DNA from: Bernardetia sp. ABR2-2B
GTDB lineage: Bacteria > Bacteroidota > Bacteroidia > Cytophagales > Bernardetiaceae
Direction: 5' to 3'
Assembly: GCF_037126435.1 (NCBI RefSeq)
Contig: NZ_CP147020.1
Coordinates: 3,700,001 to 3,764,000, forward strand
Length of the DNA: 64,000 nt
Positions 28,430-36,747 of the stretch are shown here, one piece after another. The notes under the pieces are model-generated. The model was not told where the DNA came from. It saw only the letters and a list, made by a program, of their open reading frames with translations, and made no database searches. The translations under genes and the position numbers were made by a program. Every line of letters begins with the position of its first letter. Positions within the stretch are counted from its first letter, which is position 1.

Positions 28430-29410
28430 ATGAAAAAAATACTAAAAGTGCTTATCATCGATAAATTACACGACTCTTTTGAGTTTCATTTTTCAAATAA
28501 TAAAATAGAATATACTTATGCTTTTGATTGGAAAGATAGCAAGATTATAAATCAAATACAAAAATTTGATGGATTAATCCTAAGAAGTAGGTTTGCTATT
28601 GATGAAAATTTCTTAAAGCATACTGATAAATTACTTTTTGTAGCTCGTGTAGGTTCGGGTACAGATGGCATAGACAAAAAATTGCTCCAGCAAAAAAATA
28701 TCAAACTACTCACAGCTCCTGAAGGAAATCGAAATGCCGTTACTGAACATACTTTAGGACTTATCTTTTCAATATTGAATAATTTTAAGAAGTCACAAAA
28801 TGATTTAGATAATTTTGAGTGGAATAGAGAAGCCAATAGAGGGACAGAACTAACAGGAAAAACAGTTGGAATAATAGGTTATGGAAATGTAGGTAGATTA
28901 CTATCCAAAAAATTATATTATTTAGGCTGTAAAGTTTTGGCTTATGATAAAAGAAATAAAAAGCAAGATGACTTTGCCAAGTTGGTTAGTTTGGAAGAGC
29001 TACAAGAAAAAGCTCAAATTGTATCAATTCATATTCCTTTAGATGATGATATTGATGGTAAGGAAGGAGAAACAGGAAATTTTCATTTTGCTAATGAAAT
29101 ATTCTTCAAAAAATTCAAAAATTCTATTTTTTTCTTTAATACCTCAAGAGGAGAAATTGTAGATACGAAGGCACTTTTAAAATATCTGAAAAATGGCAAA
29201 ATAAAAGGCGCAGGTTTGGATGTCTTAGAAAATGAAAAATTGAGTACATTTACAGATGTACAAAAAGAACAGTTTGAACAACTTGTTGCAATGCAAAATG
29301 TAGTCTTGACTCCTCATGTGGCAGGTTGGACATTTGAATCCTATGAAAATCTGAATAAAGTTTTAGGTCAAAAAATAAATGAGTTTGTAGAAGATTACTT
29401 ACTCCATTGA
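28430..29410 (+). CDS. D-isomer-specific 2-hydroxyacid dehydrogenase (phosphoglycerate dehydrogenase-like)
   Basis: The 326-residue protein has the NAD-binding motif GKTVGIIGYGNVGR (about 144-157) and the conserved catalytic residues: Arg in NTSRGEIVDT, a Glu in GLDVLENE, and His in TPHVAGWT. Its N-terminal domain reads GLILRSRFAID and VARVGSGTDGID, as in SerA-type enzymes, and no ACT domain follows. The last three residues (LLH) are encoded by an IS4-family element inserted exactly in the final codons. Without it the frame would end VEDYSKTK at the sequence now beyond 30578. Confidence 0.85.
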   Translation: MKKILKVLIIDKLHDSFEFHFSNNKIEYTYAFDWKDSKIINQIQKFDGLILRSRFAIDENFLKHTDKLLFVARVGSGTDGIDKKLLQQKNIKLLTAPEGNRNAVTEHTLGLIFSILNNFKKSQNDLDNFEWNREANRGTELTGKTVGIIGYGNVGRLLSKKLYYLGCKVLAYDKRNKKQDDFAKLVSLEELQEKAQIVSIHIPLDDDIDGKEGETGNFHFANEIFFKKFKNSIFFFNTSRGEIVDTKALLKYLKNGKIKGAGLDVLENEKLSTFTDVQKEQFEQLVAMQNVVLTPHVAGWTFESYENLNKVLGQKINEFVEDYLLH

Positions 29411-30487
29411 CAAAACTTTAATTTTTTGATCAAATTTAGTTTCACTAGTCATTGGATTATTGAGTATTTTTTTAATTTCTATTAATCCATATCTGAAAAA
29501 AGAGTATTCATTATATCCATTTGAACAGACTCTTATTTTTGTTTTTTTATGTTTCCATTCTCCTACTTTGTAACACCAAACAAAGGCAATGGAACACAAA
29601 GCAATTAATTTAGCTATTTTATTTGGTTCTGTTAATTTTGTATTTTCTAAGTTAAAACCTTGTGATTTTAGTGCTTTAAACAACGTTTCGATTTCCCAAC
29701 GTTGTTTATAAATTTCAAAAATATTATCCAATAAAACAGGTGATGCTAAATAAATATATCCTTTTTGTGTTCGACTTACAGATAAATATACCTCTGCTTC
29801 ATTGACTACAAATGTTCCATCTAGTTGATAGGTTTCTGAAATCGAAAGCCCTCTACACCATGCTACAATAGACTTTGTTTTCCCTTTTCTAGTAGCTTTA
29901 AAGTTAGATTTTATACGCATTACAAAATCAAATTTTTTTGTAGCTAAATAGAAAAACCATTTTTTACCTATAAACTCTCTATCTGCTACAAGAGCAGTAA
30001 TAGATAAATTAGGAAATTGATTTAAGAAATCTTCTATCAAATCAATTCGTTGTTGAGTAGCTGAATTTCCTGTCCTCGAAAGTACAGACCAACAAAGAGG
30101 AATAGATACCCCTTTATGAGCTGCTGAGAGAAGCAAAATATTAATATGCTCTTTTCCAACTTTCCAATTCGTTCTATCCAAACACAGTACGATATTTTCC
30201 CATTGTTCAATGCCTTCTAAGGAAATAATCAAATTAGTAATTGCTTGAAAATCAAGCTCATAATAATTTAAAAAGCGTTCTATACGACGTAAAGAAGAAC
30301 TGTATTCTACATTCCTTTCAAACGCAGTTGCAATTTGAATTAAACCTCCTAGACCTACCTTTATAACAGCTATTACAAAAAGACCTATAAATTGAACTCG
30401 GGCTAAATGAAACCCTTTTAAATGAGAAGATAAAACACTAACTAATTTTGTAACTTTACCACTAGAAGCATACTTTGCTTTCGCCAT
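29399..30487 (-). CDS. IS4-family DDE transposase
   Basis: The 362-residue product begins MAKAKYASSGKVTK at the ATG at 30487; a TTG further upstream at 30529 lies inside a hairpin and is less likely. The DDE triad is visible as D in VLCLDRTNWK, D in LVADREFIGK and E in YKQRWEIETLFKALKS, the last being the IS4-type Y-R-E-K pattern. It catalyses cut-and-paste transposition of the element. The stop codon lies within the left terminal repeat. The sequence appears intact. Confidence 0.9.
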   Translation of the reverse strand: MAKAKYASSGKVTKLVSVLSSHLKGFHLARVQFIGLFVIAVIKVGLGGLIQIATAFERNVEYSSSLRRIERFLNYYELDFQAITNLIISLEGIEQWENIVLCLDRTNWKVGKEHINILLLSAAHKGVSIPLCWSVLSRTGNSATQQRIDLIEDFLNQFPNLSITALVADREFIGKKWFFYLATKKFDFVMRIKSNFKATRKGKTKSIVAWCRGLSISETYQLDGTFVVNEAEVYLSVSRTQKGYIYLASPVLLDNIFEIYKQRWEIETLFKALKSQGFNLENTKLTEPNKIAKLIALCSIAFVWCYKVGEWKHKKTKIRVCSNGYNEYSFFRYGLIEIKKILNNPMTSETKFDQKIKVLSME

Positions 30488-30536
30488 AATTGAGAAAATT
30501 TTGTGAGAAAAATTTTGTGAGAAACTCAATTATGGC
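30483..30536 (-). promoter_or_regulatory. Hairpin covering the transposase start codon
   Basis: GCCATAATTGAG at 30483-30494 and its complement at 30525-30536 form a 12-bp perfect stem, and the loop holds two perfect tandem copies of AAAATTTTGTGAGA. The start codon at 30485-30487 is inside the stem. On the plus strand the stem is followed by eight T residues, so it also looks like a terminator in that direction. Confidence 0.7.
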
Positions 30537-30639
30537 TTTTTTTTATCTAAATTTAAAATCTTTTGTCAGAGGACTGAGAGAAGATTATTCTAAAACTAAA
30601 TAATTATAAAAATATTTATTCAAACATAAATTTAAAAAA

Positions 30640-31824
30640 ATGAGAGTAGTTATATTTTGTGTTTTTTTTGCTTTAATTACTTCAGATATAATAGCTCAAA
30701 AGGTCATATCTGGAAAAAATGAAAAAGTATTCAGTCTAAAACTTAAAGAGTTCATAGCAAAATTTGATGAAGCACACCCTGCTGCCTTAGTTGACAATAT
30801 TTTGAGTTATGAAAAGTATTTGAAAATAGTAGAAAGACACGTAAAAGACCCTAATGATAAAATCTATAAAAAAGTAAAACGAATCAGTTCAGAAGATTTT
30901 GAAGCCTATCAAATTGGAAGTTTGAGTCAAATCAAGATGAAGTTTCTAGAGGAAGGTTTGAAGTTCAATAGAATAAGTAATCTTTATTTAGAAGAAGAAA
31001 AGAAATACAAAGATGGTTGGCTAAGAAGAGGAGAAATCCATTTTACTGTTGATGGAAGAAAAATTCGTATTGATATCTCTTATTTAAAACACAAAAGGAA
31101 ATTTTATTTACTAGGACTAGATAAGGTTAGAGTTCAGTATAAGAAAAGTTATGTTGAGCCAATTACATTTGTTTCAAATTTTTGGGATTCATTGCCACTT
31201 CAACTCCCTAATGATAGAGTTTTCTTTTATCCTAAAATGAAATCTTTTGAAACCCCACAAGGAGAAAATAATACTATTATAATAAATGGTAACTCTCCTG
31301 AAATTGATTCTATACTTCATCGAAGTAAAAACGTAGGAAGTTCTGCTACTTATGAAATGATTGATTTGAAAAAAGATACTACGGTTGCATATAAATTATA
31401 TATGCTCCATAAAGAAGATACTTTGTATGCTGCTTCTCTTCAATATCTATTAAATAGTTATTCAATAGAAAATAATATGACTTGGATTCCTACAAAATTG
31501 ATTTATCAAGAATTAGCTAATGATAGTGTACATTATCAAGTCTCTTCGATACCAAGATGTCAAATGAGAGGTAGCGACTTATTCTTTGATTTTTATATTA
31601 CAATTCGTTTTGGACGATACTCAAGAGCAATAAATGTTCATAATGGAGCAACAACATATAGTATGTTGGAAATTAATTTTTCGACTTATTTGGAAAAATT
31701 GAAAATAGAAATTAAGAAGGAGGAAACTGATGATTTTTCAAAGAAGATTCTAAAAACTATCTTTCAAGTCGAAGAGGAAGTGATTTTTCAAGTTATTAAT
31801 TCTAAAGGAGAAGTAGTAGAGTAA
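30640..31824 (+). CDS. Hypothetical exported protein
   Basis: The 394-residue protein has a signal peptide (MRVVIFCVFFALITS to IIAQ). The mature part is rich in Lys, Glu and beta-forming residues; the middle holds IDSILHRSKNVGSSATY and the C-terminal half has FDFYITIRFGRYSRAI. No lipobox, membrane segment or T9SS sorting domain is seen, so it is likely periplasmic. I recognise no family. It starts about 60 bases beyond the IS4 element. Confidence 0.6.
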   Translation: MRVVIFCVFFALITSDIIAQKVISGKNEKVFSLKLKEFIAKFDEAHPAALVDNILSYEKYLKIVERHVKDPNDKIYKKVKRISSEDFEAYQIGSLSQIKMKFLEEGLKFNRISNLYLEEEKKYKDGWLRRGEIHFTVDGRKIRIDISYLKHKRKFYLLGLDKVRVQYKKSYVEPITFVSNFWDSLPLQLPNDRVFFYPKMKSFETPQGENNTIIINGNSPEIDSILHRSKNVGSSATYEMIDLKKDTTVAYKLYMLHKEDTLYAASLQYLLNSYSIENNMTWIPTKLIYQELANDSVHYQVSSIPRCQMRGSDLFFDFYITIRFGRYSRAINVHNGATTYSMLEINFSTYLEKLKIEIKKEETDDFSKKILKTIFQVEEEVIFQVINSKGEVVE

Positions 31825-32052
31825 AAAACAACCCTTTTATTTTTTCTACAAGTAATAAACAACTTGAAATAAAACACTCATTTTTTCTAAATTACTATAA
31901 TTTAATTCAAAATAAGTAAAAGAATATACAGTAGTTGCCAAACTTTTACTAATTTCGTGTCTTGAAAAGAAATTTCTATAAAAAAAATATTGTTCTGTCA
32001 GAATTGGTATTTAACTGATTGCTGGTAACTGCTCACTGATAATTGTAAAACT

Positions 32053-35000
32053 ATGGGTTTTAATCGTCTTAATACTATTGTAGGTTGGCTAATCTTTCTG
32101 ATTGCTACTACTGTTTATGTACTTACACTTGAAAACACAGCTAGTTTTTGGGATTGTGGAGAGTTTATTGCTGTTTCCTATAAGTTAATGGCACCTCACC
32201 CTCCTGGTGCGCCTTTCTTTCTGCTTGTAGGGCGTATTTTTTCTCTTCTTGCTTTTGGAGATGTTTTGGAAGTGGCATATTGGATAAATATGCTCTCTGC
32301 GCTGTGTAGTAGTTTTTCTATTTTGTTTTTGTTTTGGACAATAACGATGCTTGCACGCCGTATTGTGCGCCCAACTTTACAAAAGGTAATGGATTCGAAT
32401 AACGAAATAGACCTTAAAAAAGGCTTAGAAGCACAAGAAAATGATTATACACTTGCTGAAAAAATAATGATTTTGGGAAGTGGTGCTATTGGTGCATTAG
32501 CTTATACATTTTCAGATTCGTTTTGGTTTTCGGCAGCAGAAGCTGAGGTTTATGGAATGTCTTCATTTTTCACAGCCATTGTAGTATGGGCAATTTTTAA
32601 ATGGGAACGCATAGACGATGAGCGAGACTCTAATCGTTGGCTTATTTTTATTGCTTATTTAGTAGGTCTTTCTATTGGTGTCCACCTTCTCAACTTACTT
32701 GCTCTTCCAGCTTTAGCATATGTTTATTATTTCAAAAAATACAAAACTGAAAGTACATTAGGTTGGATAATGACCTTTTTGGCAGGAACAGGAATTGTTG
32801 TTTTGATTACCTATGGCGTTATTCCAGGGCTACCTTCTATTGCAGCCAAATTTGAAATTCTTTTCATAAACTCATTTGGTCTTCCATTTGGCTCAGGAGC
32901 ATTGATTTTTTCTATTGCTTTTATTGCTGCACTTATTTGGGGAATTTTTTATTCTATCAAAAAACAAAATGTACCTTTAAATACAGCACTTCTCTCATTT
33001 GCTTTTATAATGATAGGTTATAGCACGTATTCACTTATCTTGATTCGCTCAAATGCAAATCCTCCAATTGATGAGAACAATCCAGAAGATGTAATGACTT
33101 TTGTATCTTATTTAAAACGTGAACAATACGGCGACCGTCCACTTGTTTATGGAAGAACATTTGCCTCCGAACGCACAGGGCAAGAAATGGGAGCAGATAT
33201 TTATCGTAAAGGAAAGGAAAAATACGAAGCCTTTGACCAAAAATTTACAGTTACTTATGATAATGCAGGGAATATGCTTTTGCCTCGTATTTACAGCCAA
33301 AGTGGAAACCATCCAGAACTCTATAAGCAATGGCTAAAATTAAAAGATGGAGAAAGACCAAACTTTGCTGATAACATCAATTTCTTGTTTAGTTATCAAT
33401 TTGGGCATATGTATTTTAGGTATTTTATGTGGAATTTTGCAGGAAGACAAAGCGATGATAAAGAAGCAGGTTGGCTTCATCCTTTTGAAGATTTAGGCAA
33501 AGAACTACCTGTAGATTTGGCAACTAATAAGGCAAGAGATAATTTTTATATGTTACCTCTTATTTTAGGAATTTTAGGGTTTATTTTTCAAGCAAGTAGA
33601 GACCAAAAAGGTTGGTGGATTACATTTCTGATTTTCTTTATTATGGGAGTTGGTCTTGTTCTTTACCTCAACTCTCCTCCAGTCGAACCTCGTGAACGTG
33701 ATTATGTATATGTAGGTTCATTTTATGCTTTTTCCATTTGGATAGGTTTGGGAATGCTTGGGATAGCTAATTTTCTCAAAAATCATATTTCTGGAATGGC
33801 AGCTTCTAGTGCTGCATTAGCTATTGCTCTTGTTGTTCCTGTTATTATGGGAGCAAAAGGATGGGATAATCACAATCGTACTGGACGTTATTTGTCTGTC
33901 GATCAAGCTAGAAATACACTAGCAGCGTGTGAGCCAAATGCTATCTTATTTACTGGTGGAGATAATGATACTTTCCCACTTTGGTATGTTCAAGATGTTG
34001 AAGGTTTCCGTACTGATGTTAGGGTAGCTGTTTTGAGTTATTTTGCAACAGATTGGTACGCAGACCAAATGACAAGTAAGGTAAACGATTCGCCTCCAAT
34101 TCCTATTTCATTAGAAAGAGAAGATTATATCCAAGGAAAGAATGATTACTTGATGTATATCGGAAATAGAGACGGCTCAGAAGATAAAAATATCAATGCG
34201 CCTGTTAATCTTGAGACGTATATTGAGCTTCTTAAAAAAGAAGACCCTCGTGTAATGGTTCAGTTGCAAGATGGAAGCAGTACAGGAAAGCTTCTTTCTA
34301 AGAAATTTGCATTAGCAATTGATAAGCAAAAAGTTTTATCAAAAGGATTTATTCCTAAAGGAAAAGAAAATCGTATTACTGACGTAATGGAGTTTGATAT
34401 TAAAGGAAATAATATTTATAAAAATGATCTTTTATTATTGGATTTGATAGCGACGAACCAATGGGAACGACCTCTATATTTCAACCAAACTTCTGCAAAT
34501 ACAATTAACTTTAATTTGAGAGAATATCTTCAAATGGATGGAATGGTTTATCGCTTGATGCCTATTGAAGCTCAAAATAATGGCGATTTGGGTGAAGTCA
34601 ATTTTGAAGAAATGAAAAAGGCTGTTGATGCCTTCCAATTTAGAGGAATGCAAACAGAAGGCTATTACGATGACGAATACAAGAAATTTGGAGCGCAGTT
34701 CCGTCAAGTGTATTTCCGTTTGGCACAAGAGTATTTCGAACGTGGCGACAAAGAAATGGCTATCAAAACACTAGATGAAGCCTTCAAGCAACTGCCAGTT
34801 ATGAATGTTCCATATAGTTATTACGAACCTTATTTTGTACAGCTTTATCATATGGCAGAGGCAGATGACAAAGCATTAGCATTAGCAGAAGATATTTCTA
34901 GTCGTGCGATGGGGAATCTGAATTTTGTTTATGAACATAATCTAAACCAATTCAATTATAGTGATATAATTCAGCGTAGTAGTATTCAAATGCGTGTTTT

Positions 35001-35232
35001 GATGTCAGTTTATAGACAACTTGATGCCATGACAACGCAAGAAATTCAGCGTTTGGAAGCCAAAAAGTCAATTATGCAAGATGAACAAAAAGTAATTGTT
35101 GATGATGATGGAAATCAAATTCAAGTAGAGTTTTCTGATAGCGACCAAACTCGTTTGGAAAGCCTGAAAAAACGTCGCCAACTATTTACAGATGCAATTC
35201 AAAAGTATAGCGCAGCAGGTGGAATGCAGTAA
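32053..35232 (+). CDS. DUF2723 membrane glycosyltransferase-like protein
   Basis: The 1059-residue protein opens MGFNRLNTIVGWLIFLIAT and soon has ASFWDCGEFIAVSYKL and HPPGAPFFLLVGRIFS, the hallmark of DUF2723 (GT-C fold) proteins of Bacteroidetes. About ten to twelve membrane segments span residues 10-600. The conserved EPRERDYVYVGSFYAF lies near 545. The C-terminal third is soluble, with GGDNDTFPLWYVQ and later TPR-like helices. By analogy with protein O-mannosyltransferases it may transfer a lipid-linked sugar to exported proteins; that is inference. The mannosyltransferase at 26499 could supply a donor. Confidence 0.88.
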   Translation: MGFNRLNTIVGWLIFLIATTVYVLTLENTASFWDCGEFIAVSYKLMAPHPPGAPFFLLVGRIFSLLAFGDVLEVAYWINMLSALCSSFSILFLFWTITMLARRIVRPTLQKVMDSNNEIDLKKGLEAQENDYTLAEKIMILGSGAIGALAYTFSDSFWFSAAEAEVYGMSSFFTAIVVWAIFKWERIDDERDSNRWLIFIAYLVGLSIGVHLLNLLALPALAYVYYFKKYKTESTLGWIMTFLAGTGIVVLITYGVIPGLPSIAAKFEILFINSFGLPFGSGALIFSIAFIAALIWGIFYSIKKQNVPLNTALLSFAFIMIGYSTYSLILIRSNANPPIDENNPEDVMTFVSYLKREQYGDRPLVYGRTFASERTGQEMGADIYRKGKEKYEAFDQKFTVTYDNAGNMLLPRIYSQSGNHPELYKQWLKLKDGERPNFADNINFLFSYQFGHMYFRYFMWNFAGRQSDDKEAGWLHPFEDLGKELPVDLATNKARDNFYMLPLILGILGFIFQASRDQKGWWITFLIFFIMGVGLVLYLNSPPVEPRERDYVYVGSFYAFSIWIGLGMLGIANFLKNHISGMAASSAALAIALVVPVIMGAKGWDNHNRTGRYLSVDQARNTLAACEPNAILFTGGDNDTFPLWYVQDVEGFRTDVRVAVLSYFATDWYADQMTSKVNDSPPIPISLEREDYIQGKNDYLMYIGNRDGSEDKNINAPVNLETYIELLKKEDPRVMVQLQDGSSTGKLLSKKFALAIDKQKVLSKGFIPKGKENRITDVMEFDIKGNNIYKNDLLLLDLIATNQWERPLYFNQTSANTINFNLREYLQMDGMVYRLMPIEAQNNGDLGEVNFEEMKKAVDAFQFRGMQTEGYYDDEYKKFGAQFRQVYFRLAQEYFERGDKEMAIKTLDEAFKQLPVMNVPYSYYEPYFVQLYHMAEADDKALALAEDISSRAMGNLNFVYEHNLNQFNYSDIIQRSSIQMRVLMSVYRQLDAMTTQEIQRLEAKKSIMQDEQKVIVDDDGNQIQVEFSDSDQTRLESLKKRRQLFTDAIQKYSAAGGMQ

Positions 35233-35245
35233 GGTTTTGTAAGTC

Positions 35246-35263
35246 GTCGGTGAGGACACCGAC
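35246..35263. repeat. Short GC-rich palindrome (GTCGGTG..CACCGAC)
   Basis: GTCGGTG and CACCGAC form a perfect 7-bp stem around AGGA, followed by AACGGC. It lies 14 bases after the DUF2723 stop. It resembles the palindrome at 4361-4386 in form and in its AACGGC tail. Confidence 0.7.
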
Positions 35264-35284
35264 AACGGCAAGTTTATAAAAAAA

Positions 35285-35321
35285 CAAATCCATTCTTTAT
35301 TTTTATAGAGAATGGATTTTT
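35285..35321. terminator. Bidirectional terminator between convergent genes
   Basis: AAATCCATTCT and AGAATGGATTT form an 11-bp stem with T runs on both strands. It lies between the plus-strand DUF2723 gene and the minus-strand DUF72 gene and can serve both. Confidence 0.85.
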
Positions 35322-35334
35322 TGGTTCATAACTT

Positions 35335-36267
35335 TTAAAATAGCGAAGGCATATCATTCTTAGGTTCTTCTTTAATTTCCTTTGGTGGATTTATATTTGT
35401 ATATCCTTTTTCTTTCAATTTGTCTATAAGAAAAACAGCCATTTCTGCCGTTTTGATATTATCTGGTTGGTGCAGCCAAAAGTCAAATTCTTTTAGTCCA
35501 CTTTTAATCCATTTATCCACTTTTTCTATCCAGTCTTCCATTCGCTCATAATCGGTTCTATCTAAAGCATTTCCCACAAGGCGCAAAACCATTGTATCAG
35601 AAGTCAGTCGCATGTGCATTACATCACGCCTTCCAGCAACATCTGTCATAAGAGCAATAAAACCATAACGACGCATAATAGCAAAAACTTCTCTTACGGC
35701 TTCTCTTGTTTCATCATTGGGATAACTGAACCAATCTTTATGACGAAACTCTATGGCAAGGCGAGTTTCAGCAGGGAAATTTTCCAAATAATTAATTAAA
35801 ATCTGTGCTTTCTGTGGCGAAAAATGGGGTGGAAGCTGCAAAAAACAAACACCTAATCTATCTCCAAAAAGAGCTACTCTATCGCAAAAAACAGCCGTCA
35901 GTTCTTCACACTCCACAAGTTGCTTATGATGACTAATTCCTTTATAAATTTTTGGACAAAATAAAAATCCTTTAGGAGTCATTTCTTTCCATTTCAAAAC
36001 TCGTTCTACTGGTGGAATTTGATAATGCGTTACATTCAGCTCAATAGAATCAAATTGACGTGAATAATGATATAAAAAATCAGAAGGTTTTGCTTTTTGT
36101 GGATACCAAATCCCTTTCCATTCTGGTGTTCCCCAAACTGGGGCTGCTACACGAATTATAGGTTTTGGTGTAGGTTCTAATTTCGATAAAAATGCTTCTG
36201 TTTCTAGGTGGTCATCGGGTAGCGTAAAATCTACATTTTTTATATCTTGTAATTTACCAAACTCCAT
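35335..36267 (-). CDS. DUF72 domain protein
   Basis: The 310-residue protein matches DUF72, a TIM-barrel family. It has WGTPEWKGIWYPQKAKPSDFL at the start, YSRQFDSIELNVTHY, FCPKIYKGISHHK and VCFLQLPPHFSPQ, then ETRLAIEFRHKDWF and MHMRLTSDTMVLRLVG. The biochemical activity is not settled. Residues at the C-terminus after 290 are polar and may be disordered. It is monocistronic. Confidence 0.88.
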   Translation of the reverse strand: MEFGKLQDIKNVDFTLPDDHLETEAFLSKLEPTPKPIIRVAAPVWGTPEWKGIWYPQKAKPSDFLYHYSRQFDSIELNVTHYQIPPVERVLKWKEMTPKGFLFCPKIYKGISHHKQLVECEELTAVFCDRVALFGDRLGVCFLQLPPHFSPQKAQILINYLENFPAETRLAIEFRHKDWFSYPNDETREAVREVFAIMRRYGFIALMTDVAGRRDVMHMRLTSDTMVLRLVGNALDRTDYERMEDWIEKVDKWIKSGLKEFDFWLHQPDNIKTAEMAVFLIDKLKEKGYTNINPPKEIKEEPKNDMPSLF

Positions 36268-36747
36268 AATTGAATGCTTTATTCTGATATGATATTTACT
36301 TGTGTTTTATCAAAGTTTTTTGTATTTGCAAGTTCCCTATGTTCTTTCAGGCTTTAACCTTCTACATCGTTTATTGTTTCTTTGATTTTACGTCCTTTTT
36401 TTCAGTATATTTATATTGCCCCCAGTTACTTGCACATAAAATTACAGCTATTATTTATAATAAATAGTAGCACTAACTCAAAATAATATTCCGTATTAAA
36501 CAATTTAGGGGAAATTTATAAGATGAAATAATTAAAGTTTAAAAAACTAAAATATTTCATGTTTTCTGTTCAATAATTACGCATTTCTTAAAAAAAAATA
36601 ATACATTTATACTATCACTACAAAAAAACTGCTATATTTAAGGTGGTTTTCATACAATTATAAATACTTTATATATATGAATATTTATGTTATGAAATAA
36701 ATATATGCTACTTATTACAATTAACAATCATTTACACTTCAATTCTG
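36268..36747. other. Long AT-rich divergent intergenic region
   Basis: These 480 bases separate the DUF72 gene from the divergent giant T9SS gene and must contain both promoters. The sequence is very AT-rich with many A/T homopolymers. I found no gene and no convincing TAnnTTTG box. Confidence 0.4.

Larger units (their letters stand above)
29398..30578. mobile_element. IS4-family insertion sequence with 9-bp target duplication
   Basis: The 1181-bp element is bracketed by the 9-bp direct repeat AGAAGATTA at 29389-29397 and 30579-30587. Its ends align as imperfect 18-bp inverted repeats (about 14 of 18 identical) sharing TGACAAAA: CTTACTCCATTGACAAAA on the left and CTCAGTCCTCTGACAAAA on the complement of the right. 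It carries one transposase on the minus strand. It inserted into the last codons of the dehydrogenase gene. Confidence 0.88.
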
